Source: an uncultured Lachnospiraceae bacterium
GTDB lineage: Bacteria > Bacillota > Clostridia > Lachnospirales > Lachnospiraceae
DNA length: 12,446 nucleotides
Direction of reading: 5' to 3'
Assembly: GCA_905201915.1 (NCBI GenBank)
Contig: CAJKQE010000065.1
Span: 1-12,446, forward strand
The position numbers were made by a program, and so were the translations under genes. The notes beneath the pieces were generated by a model that did no database searches, had not been told where the DNA came from, and saw only the letters and a program-made list of their open reading frames with translations. This document shows, in pieces, positions 1 through 7,131 of this stretch. Position 1 is the first letter of the stretch. Each line of letters begins with the position of its first letter.

Positions 1-526
1 GAGCCTGTCTGCATCTATTGACATAAGTACAGTAAATTGTCCGGAATATTTCGTCCGGACAATTCTTAGAATAGTAATGCTCCAGAGGAATTCTATTATT
101 TTTCACCTGACTAATTTCCTGTATCAATCCTTCAAAAAATTCCTTTTCATCCTCTATTTCTATTCTTTGTTTATAAATAATTTCCCTTAACATATCATAG
201 CGCCGTTCTTCACTAATGATATTTTTCCCTGTCAATCCGTAAGCATGTCTTAAAATTCCATAGAAAGTTCCAAAAGTTACTCTCTGGTAATTCTCTGCTA
301 CACCGGATTTTTGACAAAGAGATAAAAAGCGCTCTTTCATCTCTCTTGCAGCCGCCTTTGTAAAGGTAACTACCAAAATATACGCAGGATTTACATGATG
401 TTCTCGAATAAGTGTTTCCACCCTTTTTGTCATAGTGGTAGTCTTTCCGGAACCCGGTCCTGCCAGAAGCATCATCGGTCCCTGATTATGATGAATTGCT
501 TTTTCCTGTGCTGCATTTTTTTCCAT
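1..526 (-). CDS. UvrD/PcrA-family DNA helicase, N-terminal fragment (cut by window edge)
   Basis: About 175 N-terminal residues of a superfamily 1 DNA helicase are visible; the rest lies beyond the window. The start MEKNAAQEKAI carries the adenine-binding Q motif (N4, Q7). The Walker A loop GPGSGKTT spans residues 23-30 with K28 as phosphate-binding lysine. Motif Ia (VVTFTKAAAREMKER) is near residues 53-67 and a motif Ib-like VTFGTFYGILRH follows near residue 83. Family members unwind DNA 3' to 5' with ATP in repair or replication restart. The ATG lies 4 bases after the gltX stop, and an in-frame stop 12 bases upstream leaves no earlier start. No good Shine-Dalgarno sequence precedes it, so translation is probably coupled to gltX. 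Whether it is PcrA itself or a shorter UvrD-like paralogue cannot be told from this part. Confidence 0.9.
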   Translation of the reverse strand, partial: MEKNAAQEKAIHHNQGPMMLLAGPGSGKTTTMTKRVETLIREHHVNPAYILVVTFTKAAAREMKERFLSLCQKSGVAENYQRVTFGTFYGILRHAYGLTGKNIISEERRYDMLREIIYKQRIEIEDEKEFFEGLIQEISQVKNNRIPLEHYYSKNCPDEIFRTIYCTYVNRCRQA

Positions 527-530
527 ATGA

Positions 531-1979
531 TTAGCTTAATTTTTCAATTGCAGCTTTTATTCTCTGGATGCTTTCTTTTTTTCCGAGTACTTCCAGAATT
601 TCTGTAGCACCTGCCGGTGTCATCTGTTTTCCGGAAAGTGCAGTACGAATTGGCCATAAAATCTGTCCGTTCTTATAACCATTTTCTTTTGCAAATCCAC
701 AGAGAAGTTCATACATTGCATCATTACTGTAATCTTCTGTCTCCTCTAATACCGGAAGGATTTTCTCTAAAACTTCTAAAGAAATTTCTGGATTTGTTTT
801 CATTTTCTTATGGGTATACATAGCGATGTCATACTCCGGCACTGTTTCAAAGAAGTCTACTAAATCTGTAATATCCGGAAGAACTTCAATTCTTGTTTTT
901 ACCATTCCGGCGATTTTTCTTAAATCTAAATCTTTAGTAATCACCTGTTTTAAGTATGGTAGCGCCATTTCATAGAACTTCTCATCATCCATAGCTTTCA
1001 TGTATTCTCCGTTCATCCAGCGAAGCTTCTGAATATCAAATACAGCCGGTGATTTGCTCATGTGATGGTAATCAAATACCTCTACTAACTCTTCCAAAGA
1101 GAAGATTTCACGGTTATCTTCCGGACACCAGCCTAAAAGTGCCACATAGTTTACAATAGCTTCTGTTAAAAATCCCTGCTCTACTAAATCTTCATAAGAA
1201 GAATGTCCGGAACGTTTACTAAGCTTTTTATGCTCTTCATTTGTAATCAGAGGACAGTGTACATAAGTAGGAATTTCCCATCCAAAAGCTTCATAAATAC
1301 GGTTATATTTTGGTGAAGAAGATAAGTATTCATTTCCTCTTACTACGTGTGTAATTCCCATTAAATGGTCGTCTACTACATTTGCAAAGTTGTAAGTAGG
1401 ATATCCGTCTGATTTGATTAAAATTAAATCATCCAGTTCATTATTCGGAACAGTAATTGCTCCGTAAATGTCATCCTCAAAAGTTGTTGTACCTTCTGTA
1501 GGCATATTAAAACGGATAACGTAAGGCTCGCCATTTGCCAGCTTTTCTTCAATTTCTTCTTTGCTTAAATGCAGACAGTGTTTGTCATACATAGCAATTT
1601 CTTTTTCTCCTACGCTGGATTTCAAAGATTCCAGACGTTCTTTTGTACAGAAACAGTAATAAGCATCTCCCTGCTCAATTAACTGTTTTGCATATTTTAA
1701 ATAAATGCCCTGGGCATTTCTCTCACTCTGCACATAAGGACCGTATCCGCCATCCTTGTCAGGGCCTTCATCATGTACCAGTCCTGTTTTTGCAAGAGTT
1801 CTGTAAATAATATCCAGTGCGCCTTCTACAAAACGCTCCTGGTCTGTATCTTCAATACGGAGCATAAAGCTTCCACCTTCATGCTTTGCAATTAAATATG
1901 CATACAAAGCTGTTCTTAAATTTCCTACGTGCATTCTGCCTGTTGGGCTTGGTGCAAATCTTGTTCTTACTTTACTCAT
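531..1979 (-). CDS. gltX: Glutamate--tRNA ligase (GluRS)
   Basis: This 482-residue cytoplasmic class I aminoacyl-tRNA synthetase attaches glutamate to tRNA-Glu. The N-terminal motif RFAPSPTGRMHVGN holds the HIGH signature as HVGN (residues 17-20). The KMSKS signature appears as KLSKR (252-256). RIEDTD lies at 41-46. A bacterial GluRS-type zinc site is visible: C109, C111, Y131 and C135. The length is typical and the C-terminal anticodon-binding region is complete. The start has AAGGAG 7 bases upstream. It follows the fatty-acid cluster but has its own strong promoter and a hairpin leader in the 90-base gap, so it is probably a separate unit that may read into the helicase gene. In Clostridia such enzymes often also charge tRNA-Gln, corrected by GatCAB; that is family knowledge and the sequence here does not prove it. 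Confidence 0.97.
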   Translation of the reverse strand: MSKVRTRFAPSPTGRMHVGNLRTALYAYLIAKHEGGSFMLRIEDTDQERFVEGALDIIYRTLAKTGLVHDEGPDKDGGYGPYVQSERNAQGIYLKYAKQLIEQGDAYYCFCTKERLESLKSSVGEKEIAMYDKHCLHLSKEEIEEKLANGEPYVIRFNMPTEGTTTFEDDIYGAITVPNNELDDLILIKSDGYPTYNFANVVDDHLMGITHVVRGNEYLSSSPKYNRIYEAFGWEIPTYVHCPLITNEEHKKLSKRSGHSSYEDLVEQGFLTEAIVNYVALLGWCPEDNREIFSLEELVEVFDYHHMSKSPAVFDIQKLRWMNGEYMKAMDDEKFYEMALPYLKQVITKDLDLRKIAGMVKTRIEVLPDITDLVDFFETVPEYDIAMYTHKKMKTNPEISLEVLEKILPVLEETEDYSNDAMYELLCGFAKENGYKNGQILWPIRTALSGKQMTPAGATEILEVLGKKESIQRIKAAIEKLS

Positions 1980-1998
1980 GGTATTTCTCCTTATTTTT

Positions 1999-2032
1999 AA
2001 AACAGGGGTATGTGGCTTTCACCCTATACCCC
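1999..2032 (-). promoter_or_regulatory. Stem-loop in the gltX leader, possible weak terminator or attenuator
   Basis: On the minus strand GGGGTAT (2032-2026) pairs perfectly with ATACCCC (2011-2005). An inner GTG/CAC stem closes a five-base AAAGC loop, leaving AGG bulged. The hairpin is followed by TGTTTT and then A-rich sequence with the gltX ribosome binding site. The U-tract is short and interrupted, so termination would be partial. The hairpin lies a few bases after the predicted gltX start site, so it could also act as a 5' stabilising stem. It could stop readthrough from the fatty-acid cluster as well. Confidence 0.55.
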
Positions 2033-2044
2033 ATTACCATGAAA

Positions 2045-2073
2045 ATTATACTCGAACCATCACCTATTTTCAA
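2045..2073 (-). promoter_or_regulatory. Sigma-A promoter for gltX
   Basis: TTGAAA (2073-2068) and TATAAT (2050-2045) are separated by exactly 17 bases. That is 5 of 6 consensus bases in the -35 box and 6 of 6 in the -10 box. The -35 box overlaps the stop codon of the fabK-like gene. Transcription is predicted to start near 2038, giving a leader of about 58 bases. Confidence 0.8.
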
Positions 2074-3131
2074 GTGTTGTTTCCCGAAAATTCTTTCATT
2101 ATTTCTCTTACTTCTTCAATTTTACTGCATTTCCACGCGTTTTCTCCACAAAATAAAAGCGCATGTTCTGTATCTCCCAACGCTGCATGTACCAATGCTT
2201 CTGTAATGCAATAAGGAATGTCTTTCCCCTTACAGCCTTCAATGCACTGGTAACAATGAGTGATTTTTTCCGGTTTTATCTTTACCCTTTCAATAAAAGC
2301 ATTGCGAATTGCCCTTCCCGGCATTCCCACCGGGCTGTCTACAAGAATAATATCTTCCTTTTTTGCCTTTAAGTAGGCTTCTTTATAACGCACATCGGCA
2401 TCACATTCCTTTGTAGTAACAAATCGAGTGCCCACCTGTACTCCATCTGCTCCTAGGCTTAAAGCGTGCTCCATATCCTTCCCATCAAAAATCCCACCAG
2501 CTGCAATCACTGGAATTTTACGTCCTGCTTTTTGACTATACTCCGCTGCTTTTTCCACAATGCTTATAATCACTTTATCATATTCTTCCTGTGTAAACTG
2601 CTGTACTTCTTCTTTTGAAAAGCCCAAATGTCCTCCTGCTTTTGGACCTTCCACTACCACAAAATCAGGATAGCGGGAATATTTTCGCTCCCATACTCTA
2701 CTGATAACTGTAAATGCTTTCAAAGAAGAAATAATCGGTGCAATTTTCACTTTACTTCCTTTTACATATTCCGGCAAGTCTACCGGAAGTCCTGCCCCTG
2801 ATAAAATTACATCAATGCCTGCCGAAACAGCATTTTTTACATACTCCTTATAATGTCTTGTTGCTACCATGATATTAGCACCAACAACTCCGCCCTTTGC
2901 AATTTCCTTTGCCTTGGCAATCTCTTTTTTCATGGCACGGAAATTTGCCTCTAATGGATTTTTTGAAAAATCAGGCTCTCGAAAGCCAATCTGCGCTGTG
3001 GAAATCACACCCATTCCACCTTCTCTCGCTACACTTCCTGCAAGATTAGAAAGGCTGATTCCCACTCCCATTCCGCCTTGTATCACCGGAATTTTCAATT
3101 TTAAATTTCCAATTTCCAATGGTTTTATCAT
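2070..3131 (-). CDS. FMN-dependent NAD(P)H oxidoreductase of the FabK / nitronate monooxygenase family; likely enoyl-ACP reductase
   Basis: This 353-residue TIM-barrel flavoprotein belongs to the FabK/2-nitropropane dioxygenase family. Visible motifs are PVIQGGMGVGIS (15-26), the FMN-site stretch EGPKAGGHLG with H168, the phosphate-binding AAGGI (210-214), and ADGVQVGTRFVTTKEC (228-243). The C-terminus carries C293, C296, C300 and C308 in a CX2CX3CX7C pattern, plus C328 and C335. Classical streptococcal FabK lacks this tail; related clostridial flavin oxidoreductases have a similar one. It is last in the cluster, 33 bases after accDA, with AAGGGAG before the ATG. No other enoyl-ACP reductase is in the window, so it may reduce trans-2-enoyl-ACP in elongation. 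Nitronate monooxygenase or another flavin reductase activity remains possible, so I give no symbol. Confidence 0.85.
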   Translation of the reverse strand: MIKPLEIGNLKLKIPVIQGGMGVGISLSNLAGSVAREGGMGVISTAQIGFREPDFSKNPLEANFRAMKKEIAKAKEIAKGGVVGANIMVATRHYKEYVKNAVSAGIDVILSGAGLPVDLPEYVKGSKVKIAPIISSLKAFTVISRVWERKYSRYPDFVVVEGPKAGGHLGFSKEEVQQFTQEEYDKVIISIVEKAAEYSQKAGRKIPVIAAGGIFDGKDMEHALSLGADGVQVGTRFVTTKECDADVRYKEAYLKAKKEDIILVDSPVGMPGRAIRNAFIERVKIKPEKITHCYQCIEGCKGKDIPYCITEALVHAALGDTEHALLFCGENAWKCSKIEEVREIMKEFSGNNT

Positions 3132-3164
3132 GTTTTCTCCCTTCTGACAAACAGATTTTCCCTG

Positions 3165-4877
3165 TTACATTTGGCGAAATCTATTATATCTATGCACTGC
3201 AAGTTCCTCTCCTGTCATACCTTCCATTCTTCTCAAAAAGTCTTTTATTTGCTCTTTCATATTTCTACACAAGACAGGAAGATTTTCCTTAGACGCAGCT
3301 GTTTCTTCCGGTATCACCCGTTCAATTATGCCAAGGCTTTTTAAATCCTCTGCAGTAATTTTCATCACCTCAGAAGCTTCCTTCGCCTTTTTGCTGTCCT
3401 TCCACAGAATAGACGCAAAACCTTCCGGTGACAAGATAGAATAAATGGCATTTTCCATCATCCATACTTCGTTACCCACACCCAGAGCTAAAGCGCCTCC
3501 GCTTCCTCCTTCACCGATGACAATGCTCAAAACAGGAACCTTCAATGCAGCCATTTCCATCAAATTTCTGGCAATAGCCTCTCCTTGTCCTCTTTCCTCT
3601 GCTTCTATGCCACAAAAAGCCCCCGGTGTGTCAATAAAAGTAATAATAGGACGATGAAATTTCTCTGCCTGTTTCATCAGGCGTAACGCCTTTCGATAAC
3701 CTTCCGGTGATGGCATCCCAAAGTTTCTTCCAATATTTTCTTTTGTACTTCTGCCCTTTTGAATACCAATTACTGTTACCGGCTGACCATCTAGAAGTGC
3801 CAAACCACCAATAATTGCTCCATCATCATGAAATGCCCTGTCTCCATGAAGCTCCATAAAGCTGTCAAAGATTGTTCTCATATAATCAAGACTCACAGGT
3901 CTTTTACTGTCTCTGGCTGTCTGTACTCTCTCCCAGGCTGTCATTTCTTTTACTTTTTTCTTTCTGATATCCTGTAAGATTTCCTCTTTTGAAAGAACAA
4001 TATTGGAAAACTGACAATATCCATTCTGCCTTTCATGAAGTTTTAAAAGACCTGACAATGTCCGTTTTAAATCCTCTCTTTTTACAATCCCGTCAAGCAT
4101 TCCATGTTCTACTAAAAATTCTGCTTTTTGAAATCCTTCCGGTAACTTTTGATGAATTGTCTGAGCAATGACACGAGGACCTGCAAACCCAATTAATGCT
4201 CCCGGCTCTGCCAATATGATATCTCCCAACATAGCAAAACTTGCCGTTACTCCCCCTGTTGTCGGATCGGTAAGCACAGGTATATAAAGAAGTCCTGCAT
4301 CACTGTGCTTTTTAACAGCTGCCGAAGTCTTTGCCATCTGCATAAGAGAGACTATTCCCTCCTGCATTCTGGCACCTCCTGAACAGCAAAACAATACCAC
4401 AGGAAGCATCCTCTTTGTTGCCTCTTCAAAGGCTCTGGTAATTTTCTCCCCTACGGTATGTCCCATGCTTCCCATTAAAAATCGTGCATCACAGACACCC
4501 AGCACTACCGGACTATTTTCAATCCTTGCTTCTCCAATACACACAGCCTCATCCAAATGTGTTTTCTCTTTTAAAGATATAATCTTTTCCTCATATCCCG
4601 GATAGTCCAGAGGATTGCAAAGAAGAAAATCCGTATACCACTCCTTGAAACTGTCCTTATCTGCCACCAGTTTTATTCTGGTTTTCGCTTTCATACGGAA
4701 ATATCCTCCGCATTTCGGACATACATAGGAAGCTCCCACTACATCTTCTTTATAAATCATTTCACCACATTTTGGGCATTTCATCCAAAGCCCCTGAGGT
4801 ACAGAAGGAGCAGATGTTTTTTCTTCTGTCTGCTCTGTACCTGATGTTTTTTTGAACAATTCTTTCCATCTGGACAT
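3165..4877 (-). CDS. accDA: Fused acetyl-CoA carboxylase carboxyltransferase, beta (AccD) plus alpha (AccA)
   Basis: This 570-residue protein joins both carboxyltransferase subunits, which move the carboxyl group from carboxybiotin on AccB to acetyl-CoA, making malonyl-CoA. Residues 1 to about 285 are AccD: a four-Cys zinc ribbon (C34, C37, C53, C56), SGGARMQEG (166-174) and TDPTTGGVTASFAMLGD (203-219). Residues from about 310 to 570 are AccA: LDYMRTIFDSFMELHGDRAF, the block KGRSTKENIGRNFGMPSPEG, DTPGAFCGIEAEERGQ and the oxyanion loop GEGGSGGALA (455-464). The AccA half lacks most of the N-terminal helical segment of the free-standing subunit; a charged linker rich in Lys (about 297-311) takes its place. 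There is no frameshift or internal stop. The ATG lies 14 bases after the accC stop, with AAGGAG 10 bases upstream. The fusion gives 1:1 subunit supply. Confidence 0.96.
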   Translation of the reverse strand: MSRWKELFKKTSGTEQTEEKTSAPSVPQGLWMKCPKCGEMIYKEDVVGASYVCPKCGGYFRMKAKTRIKLVADKDSFKEWYTDFLLCNPLDYPGYEEKIISLKEKTHLDEAVCIGEARIENSPVVLGVCDARFLMGSMGHTVGEKITRAFEEATKRMLPVVLFCCSGGARMQEGIVSLMQMAKTSAAVKKHSDAGLLYIPVLTDPTTGGVTASFAMLGDIILAEPGALIGFAGPRVIAQTIHQKLPEGFQKAEFLVEHGMLDGIVKREDLKRTLSGLLKLHERQNGYCQFSNIVLSKEEILQDIRKKKVKEMTAWERVQTARDSKRPVSLDYMRTIFDSFMELHGDRAFHDDGAIIGGLALLDGQPVTVIGIQKGRSTKENIGRNFGMPSPEGYRKALRLMKQAEKFHRPIITFIDTPGAFCGIEAEERGQGEAIARNLMEMAALKVPVLSIVIGEGGSGGALALGVGNEVWMMENAIYSILSPEGFASILWKDSKKAKEASEVMKITAEDLKSLGIIERVIPEETAASKENLPVLCRNMKEQIKDFLRRMEGMTGEELAVHRYNRFRQM

Positions 4878-4891
4878 CTGCTAAATTCTCC

Positions 4892-6235
4892 TTATATCGA
4901 ATAATGTTTTGGTATAAAATCTGTAGTAATATTTCCCTCTATAAAATCTTTCTGCTGCAAAATATCATACTGGAAATCCAGATTTGTCTCAATCCCTTCA
5001 ATAATTACCTCTCCCAGTGTGCTTCGTAATTTTGCAATCGCAGAAGCCCTGTCCTTATCATGAACAATAACTTTCATAATCATAGAATCATAGTTAGGCG
5101 GTATCTGATATCCGGCGTAAACAGCAGTATCTACTCTCACACCATTCCCTCCCGGAATGTGTAAATGCTCAATAGTCCCCGGACATGGCATGAAATTTTT
5201 CTCTGGGTTTTCTGCATTAATCCTACATTCAATCGCATGACCAATAAGAGATATGTCCTCCTGTGAAACTGAAAGAGGAAGTCCTGCTGCAATTCGAATT
5301 TGCTCCTTAATCAAGTCTACTCCTGAAACAAATTCCGTTACCGGATGCTCCACCTGAATTCTGGTGTTCATCTCCATAAAGAAAAATTCACCGGACTCAT
5401 CTAAAAGAAACTCTATGGTTCCTGCACTTTCATATCCTACTGCTTTGGCTGCTTTCCTTGCTGTCTCTCCTAATTTTTTTCTTGTTTTTTCCGAAATTGC
5501 ACAACATGGTGACTCCTCAATCATTTTCTGATGACGTCTTTGTATAGAACAATCACGTTCTCCCAACTGTACAACATTTCCAAATTTATCTCCTAAAATT
5601 TGTACTTCTATGTGTCTCGGATTTCTCACATAACGTTCAATGTACATGGTATCATCACCAAAGGAATTCTTAGACTCCTGCTGTGCCATAAGAAAGTTTT
5701 CAGCAAAATCCTCTTTACTTTCTGCCACACGCATACCTTTTCCACCGCCTCCGGAAGATGCTTTTATCATAACAGGAAATCCGATTTCCTCTGCCTCTAA
5801 AAGTCCTTCTTCTACTTTATAAACAGCTCCTTTGGTTCCTGGTATAACAGGGACATCTGCCTGCATCATGGTTTTTCTTGCCTCTGATTTATTTCCCATT
5901 TTCTGTATAAGTTCAGGAGAAGGACCAATAAAAGCCACATGACATTTTTCGCACATCTGTGCAAAACGGCTGTTTTCTGATAAAAATCCAAATCCCGGAT
6001 GTATAGCTTCTGCTTTTGCAGCAATAGTAGCACTTAAAATTCTCTCCATATTCAAATAACTGTCTTTTGAAGAAGCCGGTCCAATGCACACAGCTTCATC
6101 TGCAAGCTGGGCATGTAAAGCATCCTTATCTGCCTCAGAATATACTGCCACCGTTCTGATTCCCAACTCTCTGCAGGCACGAATAATGCGCACTGCAATC
6201 TCCCCTCGATTTGCAATTAAAATCTTCTGAAACAT
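4892..6235 (-). CDS. accC: Biotin carboxylase subunit of acetyl-CoA carboxylase
   Basis: This 447-residue ATP-grasp enzyme uses ATP and bicarbonate to carboxylate the biotin on AccB, the first half-reaction of malonyl-CoA synthesis. The N-terminal FQKILIANRGEIAVRI is the biotin carboxylase signature. The glycine-rich ATP loop SGGGGKGM is at 161-168. RRHQKMIEESP is near 233-243, with K238 aligned to the bicarbonate-site lysine. EMNTRIQVEHPVTE (288-301) supplies E288, N290 and R292, matching the metal and catalytic residues of the E. coli enzyme. Length matches the family. I chose the ATG at 6235 because AGGAG ends 5 bases before it; a GTG two codons upstream has no room for a ribosome binding site. 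The fabZ stop codon lies within that Shine-Dalgarno, so translation is probably coupled. Confidence 0.97.
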   Translation of the reverse strand: MFQKILIANRGEIAVRIIRACRELGIRTVAVYSEADKDALHAQLADEAVCIGPASSKDSYLNMERILSATIAAKAEAIHPGFGFLSENSRFAQMCEKCHVAFIGPSPELIQKMGNKSEARKTMMQADVPVIPGTKGAVYKVEEGLLEAEEIGFPVMIKASSGGGGKGMRVAESKEDFAENFLMAQQESKNSFGDDTMYIERYVRNPRHIEVQILGDKFGNVVQLGERDCSIQRRHQKMIEESPCCAISEKTRKKLGETARKAAKAVGYESAGTIEFLLDESGEFFFMEMNTRIQVEHPVTEFVSGVDLIKEQIRIAAGLPLSVSQEDISLIGHAIECRINAENPEKNFMPCPGTIEHLHIPGGNGVRVDTAVYAGYQIPPNYDSMIMKVIVHDKDRASAIAKLRSTLGEVIIEGIETNLDFQYDILQQKDFIEGNITTDFIPKHYSI

Positions 6236-6240
6236 AGACA

Positions 6241-6246
6241 CTCCTA
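6241..6246 (-). promoter_or_regulatory. accC ribosome binding site overlapping the fabZ stop
   Basis: TAGGAG contains the fabZ stop TAG (6246-6244), and AGGAG (6245-6241) sits 5 bases before the accC ATG at 6235. This spacing decides against the GTG start at 6241 and suggests ribosome re-initiation after fabZ. Confidence 0.75.
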
Positions 6247-6672
6247 TCCCACCATAAAGGTCATCTCTGCTGTCACCGTTACTTTTCCGTACTGGTTTTT
6301 GGCAACTGCTTTTCCAATTCCTACCGGACCTTTCTCTCTGATGATTTCAACTTCTAAGGTCAGTACATCTCCCGGAACTACCTTTGTCTTAAATTTAGCA
6401 CACTGTATGCCACCAAAATAAGCTGTCTTTCCTCTATTTTCTTCTTTACTTAAAATTGCCACAGCTCCTGTCTGTGCCAAGGCTTCAATCTGCAAAACCC
6501 CCGGCATTACAGGTTCTTCTGGGAAATGTCCTGCAAAAAAATCTTCATGATAAGTCACACATTTTTTTCCCACAGCTTTTACACCCGGTTCTAATTCTTC
6601 AATAGTATCTACCAAAAGAAAAGGATGTCTGTGGGGAATAATCTCCATAATTTCCTTTGTTGTAAGCTGCAT
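6244..6672 (-). CDS. fabZ: 3-hydroxyacyl-[acyl-carrier-protein] dehydratase
   Basis: This 142-residue hot-dog-fold protein removes water from 3-hydroxyacyl-ACP to give trans-2-enoyl-ACP in the elongation cycle. IIPHRHPFLLVD (11-22) is the family N-terminal signature. The active-site segment AGHFPEEPVMPGVLQIEALAQ-region carries the catalytic H49 and E63, the same numbers as in Pseudomonas FabZ. The start is set by AAGGAGG 5 bases before the ATG at 6672; an in-frame ATG at 6690 would give 148 residues but has poor spacing. The lone FabZ type here, without FabA or FabM, gives no sign of unsaturated fatty acid branching in this window. It sits between accB (22-base gap) and accC (stop inside the next Shine-Dalgarno). 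Confidence 0.96.
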   Translation of the reverse strand: MQLTTKEIMEIIPHRHPFLLVDTIEELEPGVKAVGKKCVTYHEDFFAGHFPEEPVMPGVLQIEALAQTGAVAILSKEENRGKTAYFGGIQCAKFKTKVVPGDVLTLEVEIIREKGPVGIGKAVAKNQYGKVTVTAEMTFMVG

Positions 6673-6677
6673 CATAT

Positions 6678-6684
6678 CCTCCTT
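6678..6684 (-). promoter_or_regulatory. fabZ ribosome binding site that decides the start
   Basis: AAGGAGG lies 5 bases before the ATG at 6672 but only 2 bases before the ATG at 6675, and inside the coding region if the ATG at 6690 were used. It therefore supports the start at 6672 and a 142-residue FabZ. Confidence 0.75.
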
Positions 6685-6694
6685 TTCCATTTCC

Positions 6695-7117
6695 CTATGA
6701 AATAATAAATAATGGTTGTCCGTACTCTACCATATCCTCATTTTCGATGAGAATTTCTTCTACTACACCATCATATTCTGACTCAATTTCATTCATAAGC
6801 TTCATCGCTTCTACAATGCCAAGCACCTGTCCTTTTTTTACTATGTCTCCTTTTTTTACAAAGGGTTCCGCTTCCGGTGAAGGAGCTGCATAGAAAGTTC
6901 CAATCAACGGAGATTTTACTGTTTTCCCTGTTATTGCTACCGGTTTTTCCTTAATTTCTTCTCTTATTTCTAATGTTTCAGGAATAAAATTCACCATTTT
7001 TTCCTGTTTTTCTCCACCTCTCATGGAGATTTTTAACGCACCCTCTTCAAAGGAAAATTCTGATAGTCCAGCTTCCCCTACTGCATGAATAAGCTGTACA
7101 ATTTTATCAAATTCCAT
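6695..7117 (-). CDS. accB: Biotin carboxyl carrier protein of acetyl-CoA carboxylase
   Basis: This 140-residue protein carries the biotin that shuttles CO2 between AccC and the carboxyltransferase. The C-terminal biotinyl domain (about 65-140) starts with KSPLIGTFYAAPSPEAEPFV, which includes the protruding thumb loop typical of acetyl-CoA carboxylase carriers. EAMKLMNEI (103-111) holds the biotin-accepting K106. The N-terminal 35 residues resemble the AccB helical region that contacts AccC, and residues 36-64 are a flexible charged linker. Length is slightly below that of E. coli AccB (156). AAGGAGG lies 9 bases upstream of the ATG and overlaps the fabF stop as TAAGGAGG. The biotin ligase needed to modify K106 is not in the window. 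Confidence 0.96.
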   Translation of the reverse strand: MEFDKIVQLIHAVGEAGLSEFSFEEGALKISMRGGEKQEKMVNFIPETLEIREEIKEKPVAITGKTVKSPLIGTFYAAPSPEAEPFVKKGDIVKKGQVLGIVEAMKLMNEIESEYDGVVEEILIENEDMVEYGQPLFIIS

Positions 7118-7131
7118 GTCTTTCTTCCTCC

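Noticed and set aside
395..823. Plus-strand open frames opposite the gltX 3' end and the helicase start
   Set aside because: They lie antisense to well-supported genes, are Phe/Leu/Ser-rich as reverse-complement shadows usually are, and have no ribosome binding site or recognisable domain.
1886..2372. Plus-strand open frames across the gltX-fabK-like junction
   Set aside because: They overlap coding sequence and the minus-strand promoter/hairpin, and their products look like shadow translations with no family signature.
3132..3164. Small stem AACAG/CTGTT between accDA and the fabK-like gene as a terminator
   Set aside because: Only five base pairs, A/T-rich, with no T-run after it; the gap is better read as a plain leader with an AAGGGAG ribosome binding site.
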